The notes below the pieces were generated by a model. That model searched no databases. It saw only the letters and a program-made list of their open reading frames with translations, and was not told where the DNA came from. A DNA stretch of 64,000 bases from Geothrix paludis (GTDB taxonomy: Bacteria > Acidobacteriota > Holophagae > Holophagales > Holophagaceae). Position numbers and translations under genes: made by a program. The DNA is taken from NCBI RefSeq assembly GCF_022808815.1, contig NZ_JAKZLC010000001.1:248001-312000 (forward strand), written 5' to 3'. Below, in pieces: positions 42,752 through 51,362 of this stretch; position 1 is the first letter of the stretch, and every line of letters starts with the position of its first letter.

Positions 42752-44593
42752 ATGAAGATCCGCACCCTGCTCCCTGGCGCCATCCTGTTGGCTTTGACGG
42801 CCGGTACCGTGGCCGGCTGGATGTGGACCCGGGACGTGCCGCAACCCCAGGGCCAGGAGGCGCCGGTCCAGCCGCAGAAGCGGGGCCGTCGAGGCGCGCC
42901 CGTGCAACAGCGCCTGGTGGACCAGTCGCCGCTGCTCACCGCCCGGAGCCTGGTGCCCCTGGCCTCGACCTTCGAGGAAAAGCAGTTGGCCGTCCAGGCC
43001 GAGCGCCTGGGCAACCACTCGGTGGACCTCGCCTTCTCATATGCGCTCCGGACGGCGGCCACCGCTTCCGTGCCGAACACCCCGGAGATCAAGGAACTAT
43101 CGGAAGCCAAGGCCAGGGCCCAGACGGCTGTGGAGGCCGGGGAGCAGCAACTGGCCCGCCTGGGCCGGATGCTCGCCGCAGCCCCGGAGTCCAAGAAGGA
43201 TGCGCTGGAAGACCAGATCGACCTCACCAAGGCCCAGCTGGAGCTGGACAAGGATGAGCTCGAGACGGCCTCGAACGACCTGGCACAGGCCGGCGGGGAT
43301 CCCCAGGCCAAGATTCGGCGGCTAAAGGAGGCCCACGAGGCCGCCGACCGGGAGTCCTCCCAGATCATGGCGGCGGCCAAGCCTCCCAGCGCCTTCCAGT
43401 CCGGCAGCCTGGTCGGACGGGTGCTGGAATGGCGCACCCAGCGGGACAAGTGCGCCCGGCTGGAGAAGGCCCGTGCGGAGGCCCAGGTCAAGGAGCAGGC
43501 CATGGCCAAGCGCCGGGCCGAAGTTGAGGCCCAGGCGAAGAAGGAGCAGGAGGACCGCGAGGCGGCCCGCAGTGCGGCCTCGACCCTCATGAAGGGCGCC
43601 TCGAGCCACGGACTGGGCCGGGAGGAAGCCAAGGCCGCCGTGTCCTCCCTGAAGCAGTTCGGGGACGTGCAGCGCAGGTTGGCCACCATGGCCAAGCGGA
43701 TCCAGGATCAGCAAGGCCTGGCGGATACCTACGGAACGTGGCTGGGGCTGGCCGATGGCTACCGCAATGTCGCCCTGCACAAGCTGCTGTCCCAGGGCCT
43801 GGCCATCCTCGGTGTGGTGGTCGCCGCCTACCTGCTCGGCCTGCTCATCGACTGGCTGCATCGGCGTCCCGCGGCTGCGGAACGAGCCTCCGTGGGCGCC
43901 TCGAAGTCCGTGCTGAAGGTGATCATCCGAGTGGTGGCCGTGCTCACCATCGGGTTCATGGTCGTGGGCATGCCGGCCCAGGCCACCACGGTCTTCGGCC
44001 TCGCCGGCGCCGGCCTCACCGTGGCCCTCAAGGACTTCATCGTGGCCTTCTTCGGCTGGTTCATCCTCATGGGGAAGAACGGGATCCGTGTGGGCGACTG
44101 GGTGGAGATCCGCGGCGTGGGCGGCGAGGTGGTCGAGATCGGCATGCTCCGCACGGTGATCCTGGAGACCGGCAGCTGGAGCGACGCGGGCCATCCCACG
44201 GGCCGCCGGGTGGCCTTCGTGAACAACTTCGCCATCGAGGGGCACTTCTTCAATTTCTCCACCTCGGGCAAGTGGATGTGGGACGAGCTCAACATCGTCG
44301 TTCCGGCGGGACAGGATCCCTACCTGGTCATCGATGGCGTGCAGAAGCTGGTGGAGCAGCAGACTTCAGCCAACGCCAAGATCGCCGAGGCGGAATGGCA
44401 GCAGACCGCCTCCAAATACCGCGTGAAGGCCTTCTCGGCCGTGCCCGGCGTCCAGGTGGTGCCCGGCCCCAACGGCATGGAAGTCCGGGCCCGCTACCTC
44501 ACCCGCGCCTTCGAGCGCCACGAGACGCGGCTCCGGCTGAACCAGGCCGTGGTCGAGCTGATGCACGGCCCGCGGGCGGGCGCTTCGGCCTGA
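42752..44593 (+). CDS. MscS-family mechanosensitive channel with long periplasmic coiled coil
   Basis: 613 aa. N-terminal signal/anchor (about 6-24), a long charged helical region (about 75-320, KELSEAKARAQTAVEAGEQQ and AEAQVKEQAMAKRRAEVEAQ), then membrane spans (about 350-445) and the MscS core TTVFGLAGAGLTVALKDFIV, GIRVGDWVEIRGVGGEVVEI, RRVAFVNNFAIEGHFFNFS, and a cytoplasmic beta/alpha vestibule. Larger than E. coli MscS, like MscK-type relatives. Opens under membrane tension. Its stop is the first three bases of element D. Confidence 0.87.
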   Translation: MKIRTLLPGAILLALTAGTVAGWMWTRDVPQPQGQEAPVQPQKRGRRGAPVQQRLVDQSPLLTARSLVPLASTFEEKQLAVQAERLGNHSVDLAFSYALRTAATASVPNTPEIKELSEAKARAQTAVEAGEQQLARLGRMLAAAPESKKDALEDQIDLTKAQLELDKDELETASNDLAQAGGDPQAKIRRLKEAHEAADRESSQIMAAAKPPSAFQSGSLVGRVLEWRTQRDKCARLEKARAEAQVKEQAMAKRRAEVEAQAKKEQEDREAARSAASTLMKGASSHGLGREEAKAAVSSLKQFGDVQRRLATMAKRIQDQQGLADTYGTWLGLADGYRNVALHKLLSQGLAILGVVVAAYLLGLLIDWLHRRPAAAERASVGASKSVLKVIIRVVAVLTIGFMVVGMPAQATTVFGLAGAGLTVALKDFIVAFFGWFILMGKNGIRVGDWVEIRGVGGEVVEIGMLRTVILETGSWSDAGHPTGRRVAFVNNFAIEGHFFNFSTSGKWMWDELNIVVPAGQDPYLVIDGVQKLVEQQTSANAKIAEAEWQQTASKYRVKAFSAVPGVQVVPGPNGMEVRARYLTRAFERHETRLRLNQAVVELMHGPRAGASA

Positions 44594-44729
44594 AACCGCG
44601 AAAAGCGCGAAAGGCCGTGAAAAGGGCTCGGGCGCCCAGAGCCCCAACCGTGAGGCAAACGACAGCAGTGGAAAAGTTGCCCTTTCTCTTTTCGCGCGCC
44701 TGAAGGGCGATTCGCGCGATTTCGCGGTT
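44591..44729. repeat. Inverted-repeat element D starting at the mscS-like stop codon
   Basis: Occupies half of the 287-bp gap before the ABC-F gene. AACCGCGAAAAGCGCGAA (44594-44611) pairs with 44711-44729 with one bulge and one mismatch. It begins TGAAACCGCGAAA, as element B does. The remaining 44730-44880 shows no clear gene or motif apart from the ABC-F upstream region. Confidence 0.82.
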
Positions 44730-44880
44730 GACCTTCCTCACGGAAGTCCCTGGTGGCCCCTGTGGTACCCTGAAGGCACCGTAGGCTTGAGGATCCTGCT
44801 TTCCGCGACCTCGATCCCCTGTCTCTGGATCTTCCGCCGCCCAGGCCTGCCGGGCGACCCATTCTGCGCATCGGATTCCC

Positions 44881-46512
44881 ATGATCTCGTTCTCCAGCGT
44901 CAGCAAGCAGTACGGCAAGCAGGTCCTGTTCATCGAGGCGGATTTCCAGCTGAACCCCGGCGAGAAGGTGGGCCTGGTGGGGCCGAACGGGGCGGGCAAG
45001 TCCACGCTCTTCCGCATGATCATGGGCGAGGAGGCGCCGGACGACGGCACGGTGACGCTCCCCAAGAAGCTCACCCTGGGCTACTTCCGCCAGGAGGTGG
45101 ACGAAATGGCGGGCCGCCCCGTGCTGGACGAGGCCATCGCTGGCAGCGGGCGGTTGGGCGACCTGCACCACGAGCTCATGGATCTCGAACACGCCATGTC
45201 CGATCCGGAAAAGGCGGATGAGCTGGAGGCCATTCTGGAGCGCTTCGGCCATGTCCAGGAGGAGTACCAGCACCTGGGCGGCTACGAGCTGGAAGCCCGG
45301 GCCCGGGCCTGCCTGCACGGCCTGGGCTTCGAGGACGCGCAGATCGACGGCGACGTGGGCGCGCTCTCCGGCGGTTGGAAGATGCGTGTGTCCATGGCCA
45401 AGGTACTGCTGGGGAACTTCGATGTCCTGCTCATGGACGAGCCCACCAACCACCTGGACATCGAATCCATCCTCTGGCTGGAGGATTTCCTCAAGTCCGT
45501 GCCGGCCACGCTCCTGATGACCAGCCACGACCGCGACTTCATGAACCGGGTGGTCACCAAGGTGCTGGAGATCGACGGCGGCGACATCGTCACCTACTCG
45601 GGCAACTACGATTTCTACGCGAAGGAGCGGGAAGCCCGCGAGGCCAATCAGGAGGCCGCCTACGCCCGACAGCAGGCCAAGCTGGCCAAGGAGCAGCGCT
45701 TCATCGAGCGGTTCAGCGCCCATGCCGCCAAGGCGGCCCAGGTGCAGAGCCGCATCAAGGCCCTAGACAAGATCGAGCGCGTGGAGCCGCCCAAGCGGCG
45801 CCGCATCGTGAAGTGGGACTTCCGCATTCCCGGCCGCTCTGGCGACGACGTGGCCATGCTGGAGGGCGTCTGCAAGGCCTACGGCCCGAAGAAGCTCTAC
45901 AACCAGTTCGCCCTCCACATCCGCCGCGGCGAGCGCTGGTGCGTCATGGGCCGGAACGGTGCCGGCAAGTCCACCTTGCTGAAGATGGTGGCGGGGGCCC
46001 TCCAGCCGGATGCGGGCGCCGTGAAGCTGGGGGCCAGTCTCAGCCTGGGCTACTTCTCCCAGCAGGCCCTGGACCTGCTGGATCCCGAGCTCACCGTGCT
46101 CGAGCAGATGCAGAAGGACTTCCCCATGGAGGGCCTGGGCGTGTTGCGCAACCTGCTGGGCGCCTTCCAGTTCTCCGGCGACGACGTGGACAAGAAGGTC
46201 CGCGCGCTCTCCGGCGGCGAGAAGTCCCGCCTGGTCATGGCCCGCATGCTCTTCAACCCGCCCAACTTCCTGGTGCTGGACGAGCCCACCAACCACCTGG
46301 ACCTGGCCACCAAGGAGATGCTCGTCGAGGCCCTGAAGGACTTCGAGGGCACCATGCTCTTCGTGTCCCACGACCGCACCTTCCTGCGCGGGCTCGCCAA
46401 CCGCGTGCTGGAGCTGGCGGGCGAGGAGCACGAGGGCCCCATGCTCTTCCCGGGCACCTACGCCGAGTACGTGGAGCGCACCGGCCGCGAGGCGCCGGGC
46501 GTGCACAACTGA
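44881..46512 (+). CDS. ABC-F family ATPase (YbiT/Uup-like translation factor)
   Basis: 543 aa, two ABC domains in one chain and no membrane part. First Walker A GLVGPNGAGKSTLFRM (about 32-47), signature ALSGGWKMRVSMAKVLL, Walker B LLMDEPTNHLDIES; interdomain linker rich in Arg/Lys/Ala (about 245-320); second Walker A CVMGRNGAGKSTLLKM, signature ALSGGEKSRLVMARML and LVLDEPTNHLDLAT. ABC-F proteins act at the ribosomal E site. The subtype looks nearest YbiT, by eye only. Confidence 0.9.
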   Translation: MISFSSVSKQYGKQVLFIEADFQLNPGEKVGLVGPNGAGKSTLFRMIMGEEAPDDGTVTLPKKLTLGYFRQEVDEMAGRPVLDEAIAGSGRLGDLHHELMDLEHAMSDPEKADELEAILERFGHVQEEYQHLGGYELEARARACLHGLGFEDAQIDGDVGALSGGWKMRVSMAKVLLGNFDVLLMDEPTNHLDIESILWLEDFLKSVPATLLMTSHDRDFMNRVVTKVLEIDGGDIVTYSGNYDFYAKEREAREANQEAAYARQQAKLAKEQRFIERFSAHAAKAAQVQSRIKALDKIERVEPPKRRRIVKWDFRIPGRSGDDVAMLEGVCKAYGPKKLYNQFALHIRRGERWCVMGRNGAGKSTLLKMVAGALQPDAGAVKLGASLSLGYFSQQALDLLDPELTVLEQMQKDFPMEGLGVLRNLLGAFQFSGDDVDKKVRALSGGEKSRLVMARMLFNPPNFLVLDEPTNHLDLATKEMLVEALKDFEGTMLFVSHDRTFLRGLANRVLELAGEEHEGPMLFPGTYAEYVERTGREAPGVHN

Positions 46513-46555
46513 GGCTTCCTGATCCTTCACGCCGAGCCTGTGAGGGATAAGGAAT

Positions 46556-46663
46556 TCTGAAAGCGGAGGAGAGCTGAAATGCGGAGGAGAACGGAGGGAC
46601 TGCGGTTCACTTCCCTTCTTTTTTCCGCTTTCCTCAGCTCCTCCGTTCTCCTCCGCTTCCAGA
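46556..46663. repeat. Inverted-repeat element E between ABC-F and the RluA-like gene
   Basis: GCGGAGGAGAACGGAGG (46581-46597) is perfectly complementary to 46640-46656, and TCTGAAAGCGGAGGAGA (46556-46572) matches 46647-46663 with one mismatch, so two overlapping pairings are possible. The right arm includes the last codons of the leftward gene. Confidence 0.82.
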
Positions 46664-47578
46664 TTTCTTTTCGCTGAAATCAAGCACCCGCAGCTCTGGC
46701 GGCGGCTGGCACTCGAGGGTGAGCCGGGCGCCGGTGCGGGGGTGGCTCAGCTCCAGCCGGTGGGCATGGAGCAGGTAGCCCGGGTCACCAGGCAGGGCCT
46801 CGGTGCCCGGGAGCGGGCCTCCGCCGGGGCCGTAGAGCGGGTCTCCCACCAAAGGATGGCCGACGGAGGCCAGGTGGATGCGGATCTGGTGGGGGCGGCC
46901 CGTGAGGATCTCCACGTCCAGCAGGGAGGCGTCCGCCCGCCGCTCCAGGACGGTGACCCGGCTCAGAGAGGGTCGCCCGTCCGGGGTGGCGGCGTGGAGG
47001 GTGCCCAGGGGGCCGTAGGGCACTTCCCCTATGGGCGTGGCGATCTCGAAGGCTTCTTGGGCGGGACGGCCCTGGCAGAGGGCCCGGTAGACCTTGCGGG
47101 TCTGTCCATCCTGGAAGACTGCCTGGAGCGGGCCACGGGCCGCCGCGGTGCGAGCGAACAGCACCAGCCCCGAGGTGCCCCGGCCCAGCCGGTGCATGGG
47201 GCTGGCCTCCGGGGCCCGGCGGCGCACCAGGGCCAGGAGGGTGTGCTCCAGGAATTCGCCTCCCCCGGGCAGGGTGGGCAGGCCGCTGGGTTTGGCCACG
47301 GCGAGCAGGTCTTCATCCTCGTAGAGCACCGCCGTGGCGAGGGGAACCTCGGGCTCCACCCAGGGGGGGCGGGCCCAGGTGATCCATTGGCCGGCCCGGA
47401 GGATCGCATCGGGAAGGGCCGGGGCCCCATCGAGGCGCACCTGGCCTTCCAGGATCCGAGTCCGCCACAGGTCCGGGCCCGCCAGAGGGTGCCGGGCGGC
47501 CAGGTGGGCCAGCAAGGTCTGTCCGGCTGCCGCGGCACCCAATTGCTCCCGGTGGATGTAGCCCTGGTTGAGCCCCAT
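46634..47578 (-). CDS. RluA-family pseudouridine synthase-like protein lacking the HRLD aspartate
   Basis: 314 aa from ATG 47578 (GGAGGGG about 11 nt upstream; the frame extends to GTG 47698). S4-like start (WRTRILEGQVRLDGAPALPD), then ATAVLYEDEDLLAVAKPSGL, PMHRLGRGTSGLVLFARTAA, KVYRALCQGRP, LLDVEILTGRPHQIRIHLAS and GHPLVGDPLYGPGG. All RluA landmarks are there except the catalytic Asp of HRLDxxTSG, replaced by Gly. It may be inactive or belong to a clade with a different mechanism. Confidence 0.82.
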   Translation of the reverse strand: MGLNQGYIHREQLGAAAAGQTLLAHLAARHPLAGPDLWRTRILEGQVRLDGAPALPDAILRAGQWITWARPPWVEPEVPLATAVLYEDEDLLAVAKPSGLPTLPGGGEFLEHTLLALVRRRAPEASPMHRLGRGTSGLVLFARTAAARGPLQAVFQDGQTRKVYRALCQGRPAQEAFEIATPIGEVPYGPLGTLHAATPDGRPSLSRVTVLERRADASLLDVEILTGRPHQIRIHLASVGHPLVGDPLYGPGGGPLPGTEALPGDPGYLLHAHRLELSHPRTGARLTLECQPPPELRVLDFSEKKSGSGGERRS

Positions 47579-47732
47579 GCGGTGGTCCGCCCCTCCGGAC
47601 TCGCCGGATTTCCATGATGCCTTGGTATCGCTAAGCCCGGAAAAGGTGTTGGGATAGGGATTAAATATTGCAAATAGCAACACGTTTTTTTCTGACACCT
47701 TTACTCAAGTTGCGCCACTCTATAGCCGTAGG

Positions 47733-47824
47733 ATAGGAAGCGCCGCACGCAGGGGTTGGCCGCACGGGTTCCTAGAAACTCTCCCCGGGGGGGGGGAGTG
47801 GGGGGGTGAAAGCCCCCCTTTTTT
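47733..47824 (+). ncRNA. Candidate small RNA or structured leader with its own terminator
   Basis: Within the 291-bp gap between divergent genes. TAGGAA (47734-47739) can close with TTCCTA (47769-47774); ACTC-CCCC (from 47778) can pair with the following G-run and GAGT; a last hairpin G(800-806)/C(813-818) is followed by six T. TATAGC at 47721 could be a -10 box. It would give an RNA of about 92 nt. It matches no RNA family I can recall. Alternatively it is an attenuator leader of the 47870 gene. Confidence 0.4.
47800..47824 (+). terminator. Intrinsic terminator upstream of the 47870 gene
   Basis: GGGGGGG, loop TGAAAG, CCCCCC then TTTTTT. No rightward gene lies upstream, so it terminates either a small RNA or a leader transcript. 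Confidence 0.75.
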
Positions 47825-47869
47825 CGTGGCCAGGGTAGGCTGTGGGTTTTCCGCACTGGAGCGAGATTC

Positions 47870-48544
47870 ATGACCATGCCCCCGCCGGCCCCGCCGCGGC
47901 TTCCCTACCGCAAGCCCAGCGAAGGGCGGGACTACTGGATCGTGGACGGCATCCTACCGGATCCCATGGCCCTGGTGGCGCGCTTCCGGGCCCTGGAAGC
48001 CTGGGAGATGGGCTTCCCGTACACCCAGGAAACCTGGCCGGGCATGCGCTCGCGGGACGCCCTGGCTCCGGAGGAACTGGCCCGGGTCGAAGCCAAGGTC
48101 CGCGAGCTGACCGGCGCCCGGCGCCTGTGGTCGGAGACCGCGCCGGACGGAGCCTTCCTCAACCACAACGTGGTGCAGGTGGTGGGCGCCCGGGAATCGG
48201 GGCCGCGGCCCCATACGGACTCCCGGCGGCTCTGCCGCTACGCCGCCGTGATCTACCTGACACCGAAGGCGCCGGCGGCCGCAGGCACGACCTTCTTCCG
48301 CCTGCGCTATCCCAACGGCGCCCTGGGTGGGAACCTCTGCCCGCCGCCGCATGCCAACCTGCGAGAGGCCCTGGGCGTGACCGGCCTGCCGCTGCAGGCC
48401 TGGCATCCGGATGTCTCCGTGCCGAACGCCTTCAACCGCCTGCTGCTCTACCGGGCCGACCTGGTGCACTCCGCCAGCGGCTACTTCGGCCATGACCTCG
48501 CCACCAAGCGGATGACGGCGCTGTTCTTCTGGATGGCGGAGTAG
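47870..48544 (+). CDS. Putative 2OG-Fe(II) oxygenase-like protein (DUF6445-like)
   Basis: 224 aa. The order RPHTDSRRLCRYAAVIYLTP (HxD, about 112-114), GTTFFRLRYPNG and NRLLLYRADLVHSASGYFG (second His about 203) resembles the HxD...H iron facial triad of 2OG-dependent dioxygenases and the DUF6445 family. Expected role: hydroxylation of an unknown substrate. ATG 47870 or 47876. No functional neighbour; it sits 45 nt after the terminator described above. Confidence 0.65.
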   Translation: MTMPPPAPPRLPYRKPSEGRDYWIVDGILPDPMALVARFRALEAWEMGFPYTQETWPGMRSRDALAPEELARVEAKVRELTGARRLWSETAPDGAFLNHNVVQVVGARESGPRPHTDSRRLCRYAAVIYLTPKAPAAAGTTFFRLRYPNGALGGNLCPPPHANLREALGVTGLPLQAWHPDVSVPNAFNRLLLYRADLVHSASGYFGHDLATKRMTALFFWMAE

Positions 48545-48569
48545 CGGAGGCGGACCCTCGCTCCCGGGC

Positions 48570-49355
48570 TTAGGCCTCCGCTTCGCCCTCCAGGTAGAAG
48601 ACGCAGGCGCCTTCCAGTTCCACGCGGTCGCCGACCAGGCGGCAAAGGAGCTCCCCACCGCGCCGCGAGGCCTGGTGGGCCCGGAGCTCCGTCTTGCGGA
48701 GCCGGGCCGCCCAGTAGGGTGTCAGCGCGCAATGCGCGCCTCCGGTCACCGGGTCCTCCGGAATGCCCTTGGCAGGGGCGAAGTAGCGACTCACGAAGTC
48801 GTGGGAATCGTCCCCCGGGGCGGTCACGATCACGCCGCTGCGATCCATCCGGGCGATGGCCGCGAGATCGGGGGCCAGCCTGCGCACGGCCTGGGCGCTT
48901 TCCAGCAGCGCCAGGTAGTTGAAGGCATCCGCGAGGACCTCCACAGGAACGATTCCCAGCGCCTCGGCCAACCCCGGCGGCGGCGGAACTGGCCTGGTCG
49001 GCCGGACCGGAAGGTTCATGCGGTAGCCGGAGGCCGTCCGGTCCACCCCGAGGGGGCCGCTGGCCGTCTGGAAGACCACCCGCCTGCGGCCCGGCTCCAG
49101 CCGCTCCATGACCACCGCCGCGCTGGCCAGGGTGGCGTGTCCGCACAGCGGCACTTCCGTGGTGGGCGTGAACCAGCGCAATCGGTAGTCGCCGCCATCC
49201 GGAACCAGGAAGGCCGTCTCGGCCAGGTTGTTCTCGGCCGCCAGGGCCTGCATCAACCCATCCGACGGGAAGGCCTCCATCGGCATCACCGCGGCGGGGT
49301 TCCCCTCGAACCGGCGGGTGGCGAAGGCGTCGACCTGGTATATCCGCATGCGCAT
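48570..49355 (-). CDS. PhzF family isomerase/epimerase-like protein
   Basis: 261 aa diaminopimelate-epimerase fold. IYQVDAFATRRFEGNPAAVM (about 5-24), LAAENNLAETAFLV with the catalytic Glu near 46, LRWFTPTTEVPLCGHATLAS, and DFVSRYFAPAKGIPEDPVTG, GGAHCALTPYW. PhzF itself acts in phenazine synthesis; most homologues, including this isolated one, have unknown substrates. Confidence 0.9.
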   Translation of the reverse strand: MRMRIYQVDAFATRRFEGNPAAVMPMEAFPSDGLMQALAAENNLAETAFLVPDGGDYRLRWFTPTTEVPLCGHATLASAAVVMERLEPGRRRVVFQTASGPLGVDRTASGYRMNLPVRPTRPVPPPPGLAEALGIVPVEVLADAFNYLALLESAQAVRRLAPDLAAIARMDRSGVIVTAPGDDSHDFVSRYFAPAKGIPEDPVTGGAHCALTPYWAARLRKTELRAHQASRRGGELLCRLVGDRVELEGACVFYLEGEAEA

Positions 49356-49403
49356 GGGGAAGGCCTCCGGGCTCGGGCTTGCCCTTGGGCAGCCCGAACA
49401 GAC

Positions 49404-51251
49404 CTACTTCCTGGCCTTCATCAACCGGTCGACCAGCTTCTGGTCCACGTAGGCGGTGACTTCGGCCAGCTTCTCCGTGGACCGTGCGAGCAGATCCGCG
49501 CACTGGGCCTGCATGTCGGACACATAGCCCGCGTCGGTGATGTCCTTGAGGTTGATGACCACGTTCCAGATGCCGCCGCGCACGCCGGCGTGGGCCATCT
49601 GCGCGCCCACGGCCGCGTCCGTGATGGAGGCCACCTTGCCCAGGCGGGCGGCCTCGCCGGCCAGTTCCAGGGCCTCGAGGCTGGTCTTCGCGGTGTCCAG
49701 GGGCACGTCGATGGCCACCTTCAGTCCGGCCTGCATGGCCTCATGCCGTGCGGCCTTCTGCTCGGGCGTGGCGTCGGGCAGGCGGCGGGCGTCCATGAAG
49801 GCGTTGAAGGCGTTGGTGTCGGCATCCACGGCCACCATGAGGCGGTCCTTCAGCACCTGGGCCTTCTCGCCCAGGGCGATGAGCTTGGCGTCCTTCCCGG
49901 CGTCCGGGCCACCCTGAGCCAGGTTGGCCACCATGCTGGCCAGGGCCGCGCCCAGGCTGCCCGCCAAGGCGGCGATAGAGCCGCCGCCGGGGGCCGGGGT
50001 GTCGCGGCTGACCTCGTCCGTGAAGGCGTGGACGGGCATGGAGACGAGGGCCTTCGCATCGTAGGTGGGCAGACCCAGCACCTTCTTCTCGATCTCGAAG
50101 GGCGCCACGTCGCCGAGGCCCATGGAGAACACGGCGGTCTGGAGGATGTCCTGCACGGGCACGCCCGTGGACTTGCCCATGGCCTTCAGGTAGTGGCGGC
50201 CCGAGGCCAGCAGGCACTGGAAGGGCACCAGGCCCACGATCTCGCTGCCGGTGACCACGAGCCCGCGCTCGGCGGCGAGGCTGCGCGCCTCCTCCAGCAC
50301 GGTGTGGGGCGCGGTCTCCTTGTAGTTCGTGAGGTTGATGCTGATCTGGGCGCGGCGGTAGGTGTCCACGTACCAGCCGATGGCCTTGCAGTGGTCGTAG
50401 AGGCCCCGGCGGCGGACCTTCTGGCCCACGGGGTTCGCCGGGTCCACGTCATTGAGCCGCATGAGGGCCGGCAGGTCGTAGCCGTGGTCGGAGGCGCAGT
50501 GGTCCACCGTCTCCTGCCAGGTGGCGCCGGTGAAGTCGCAGTTGCCGCAGGGGAAGCTTCCTTCGGTGTAGTAGATCAGCTCGCCGGCCTGGTAGTACGG
50601 TCTCACGCGGCCGCGGCGGGCCACGCGGCCCTTCTCGCGCAGCTCGAAGGCGATGTCCGTGGCGTGGGCCTTGTCGTTGGAGTTCAAGGTGACGTTGTAG
50701 GCCACCAGGAACTCCCGGGCGCCGATGATGCAGGCCCCGGCCCCCGCGTTGTAGGGGGCAGCGAAATCGGGCCGCCAGGCGGGGTCCTGGAGCTTCTTCT
50801 CCAGGCCTTCGTACTCGCCCCGGCGCACCTCGGCCAGGTTTCGGCGCTCGGGCCGGGACGCGGCGGATTCGTAGAGGTAGACGGGGATGGCCAGCTCGGC
50901 GGCCACGCGCTTCCCGAGCCGCCGCGCCAGCTCCACGCAGTCCTCCATGGTCACGCCCTCCACGGGCACGAAGGGGGTCACGTCCGTGGCGCCCATGCGG
51001 GGATGGGCCCCGTGGTGCTGGCGCATGTCGATGATCTTGGCGGCCTCGGCGATGCACGCGAAGGCTCCCGCCAGCACGGCCTCAGGCTCGCCCACGAAGG
51101 TGATGACCGTGCGGTTGGTGTCCGCCCCGGGGTCCACGTCGAGGATCCGCACGCCCGGCACGGCCGCGATGGCGTCCGTCACCTGCTTGATCTTCGCGGC
51201 ATCCCGACCTTCCGAGATGTTCGGCACGCACTCCACCAGCTTGCGGGACAT
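49404..51251 (-). CDS. Bifunctional glutamate formiminotransferase / formimidoyl-THF cyclodeaminase with zinc-finger-like insert
   Basis: 615 aa, longer than the roughly 540 aa of animal FTCD. Formiminotransferase: VECVPNISEGRDAAKIKQV, HHGAHPRMGATDVTPFVPVE, FLVAYNVTLNS (1-230 and about 280-380). Cyclodeaminase: RDTPAPGGGSIAALAGSLGA onward (about 425-600). It moves the formimino group of formiminoglutamate to tetrahydrofolate and then makes methenyl-THF, as in histidine degradation. Between about 232 and 280 is an extra segment with C235-x2-C238-x12-H251-x4-H256. ATG 51251 has GGAGG 5 nt upstream. Confidence 0.92.
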   Translation of the reverse strand: MSRKLVECVPNISEGRDAAKIKQVTDAIAAVPGVRILDVDPGADTNRTVITFVGEPEAVLAGAFACIAEAAKIIDMRQHHGAHPRMGATDVTPFVPVEGVTMEDCVELARRLGKRVAAELAIPVYLYESAASRPERRNLAEVRRGEYEGLEKKLQDPAWRPDFAAPYNAGAGACIIGAREFLVAYNVTLNSNDKAHATDIAFELREKGRVARRGRVRPYYQAGELIYYTEGSFPCGNCDFTGATWQETVDHCASDHGYDLPALMRLNDVDPANPVGQKVRRRGLYDHCKAIGWYVDTYRRAQISINLTNYKETAPHTVLEEARSLAAERGLVVTGSEIVGLVPFQCLLASGRHYLKAMGKSTGVPVQDILQTAVFSMGLGDVAPFEIEKKVLGLPTYDAKALVSMPVHAFTDEVSRDTPAPGGGSIAALAGSLGAALASMVANLAQGGPDAGKDAKLIALGEKAQVLKDRLMVAVDADTNAFNAFMDARRLPDATPEQKAARHEAMQAGLKVAIDVPLDTAKTSLEALELAGEAARLGKVASITDAAVGAQMAHAGVRGGIWNVVINLKDITDAGYVSDMQAQCADLLARSTEKLAEVTAYVDQKLVDRLMKARK

Positions 51252-51362
51252 GGATCCTCCGGATGCTCCGAGTCTAGCAGTGGCGCGGGTTTGAATCGCG
51301 TCGAAGCCGGCGTATTTGACGACAAGGTGTAAAATGAAGTCAGTTTTATACCAGGAGGAGCC

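Noticed and set aside
47786-47800. Long G-run as a regulatory G-quadruplex
   Set aside because: Better explained as hairpin partner of adjacent C-runs; exact G count may also be a sequencing artefact.
47733-47824. SRP RNA or known riboswitch
   Set aside because: Lacks the conserved SRP tetraloop region (GGTCCGGAAGGAAGCAGC-like) and the cores of the fluoride, glycine and c-di-GMP classes as I remember them; kept only as an unclassified candidate.
49374-49395. Terminator between formiminotransferase-cyclodeaminase and phzF
   Set aside because: GGGCTTGCCC/GGGCAGCCC can form an imperfect hairpin but there is no T-run on the relevant strand; too weak to list.
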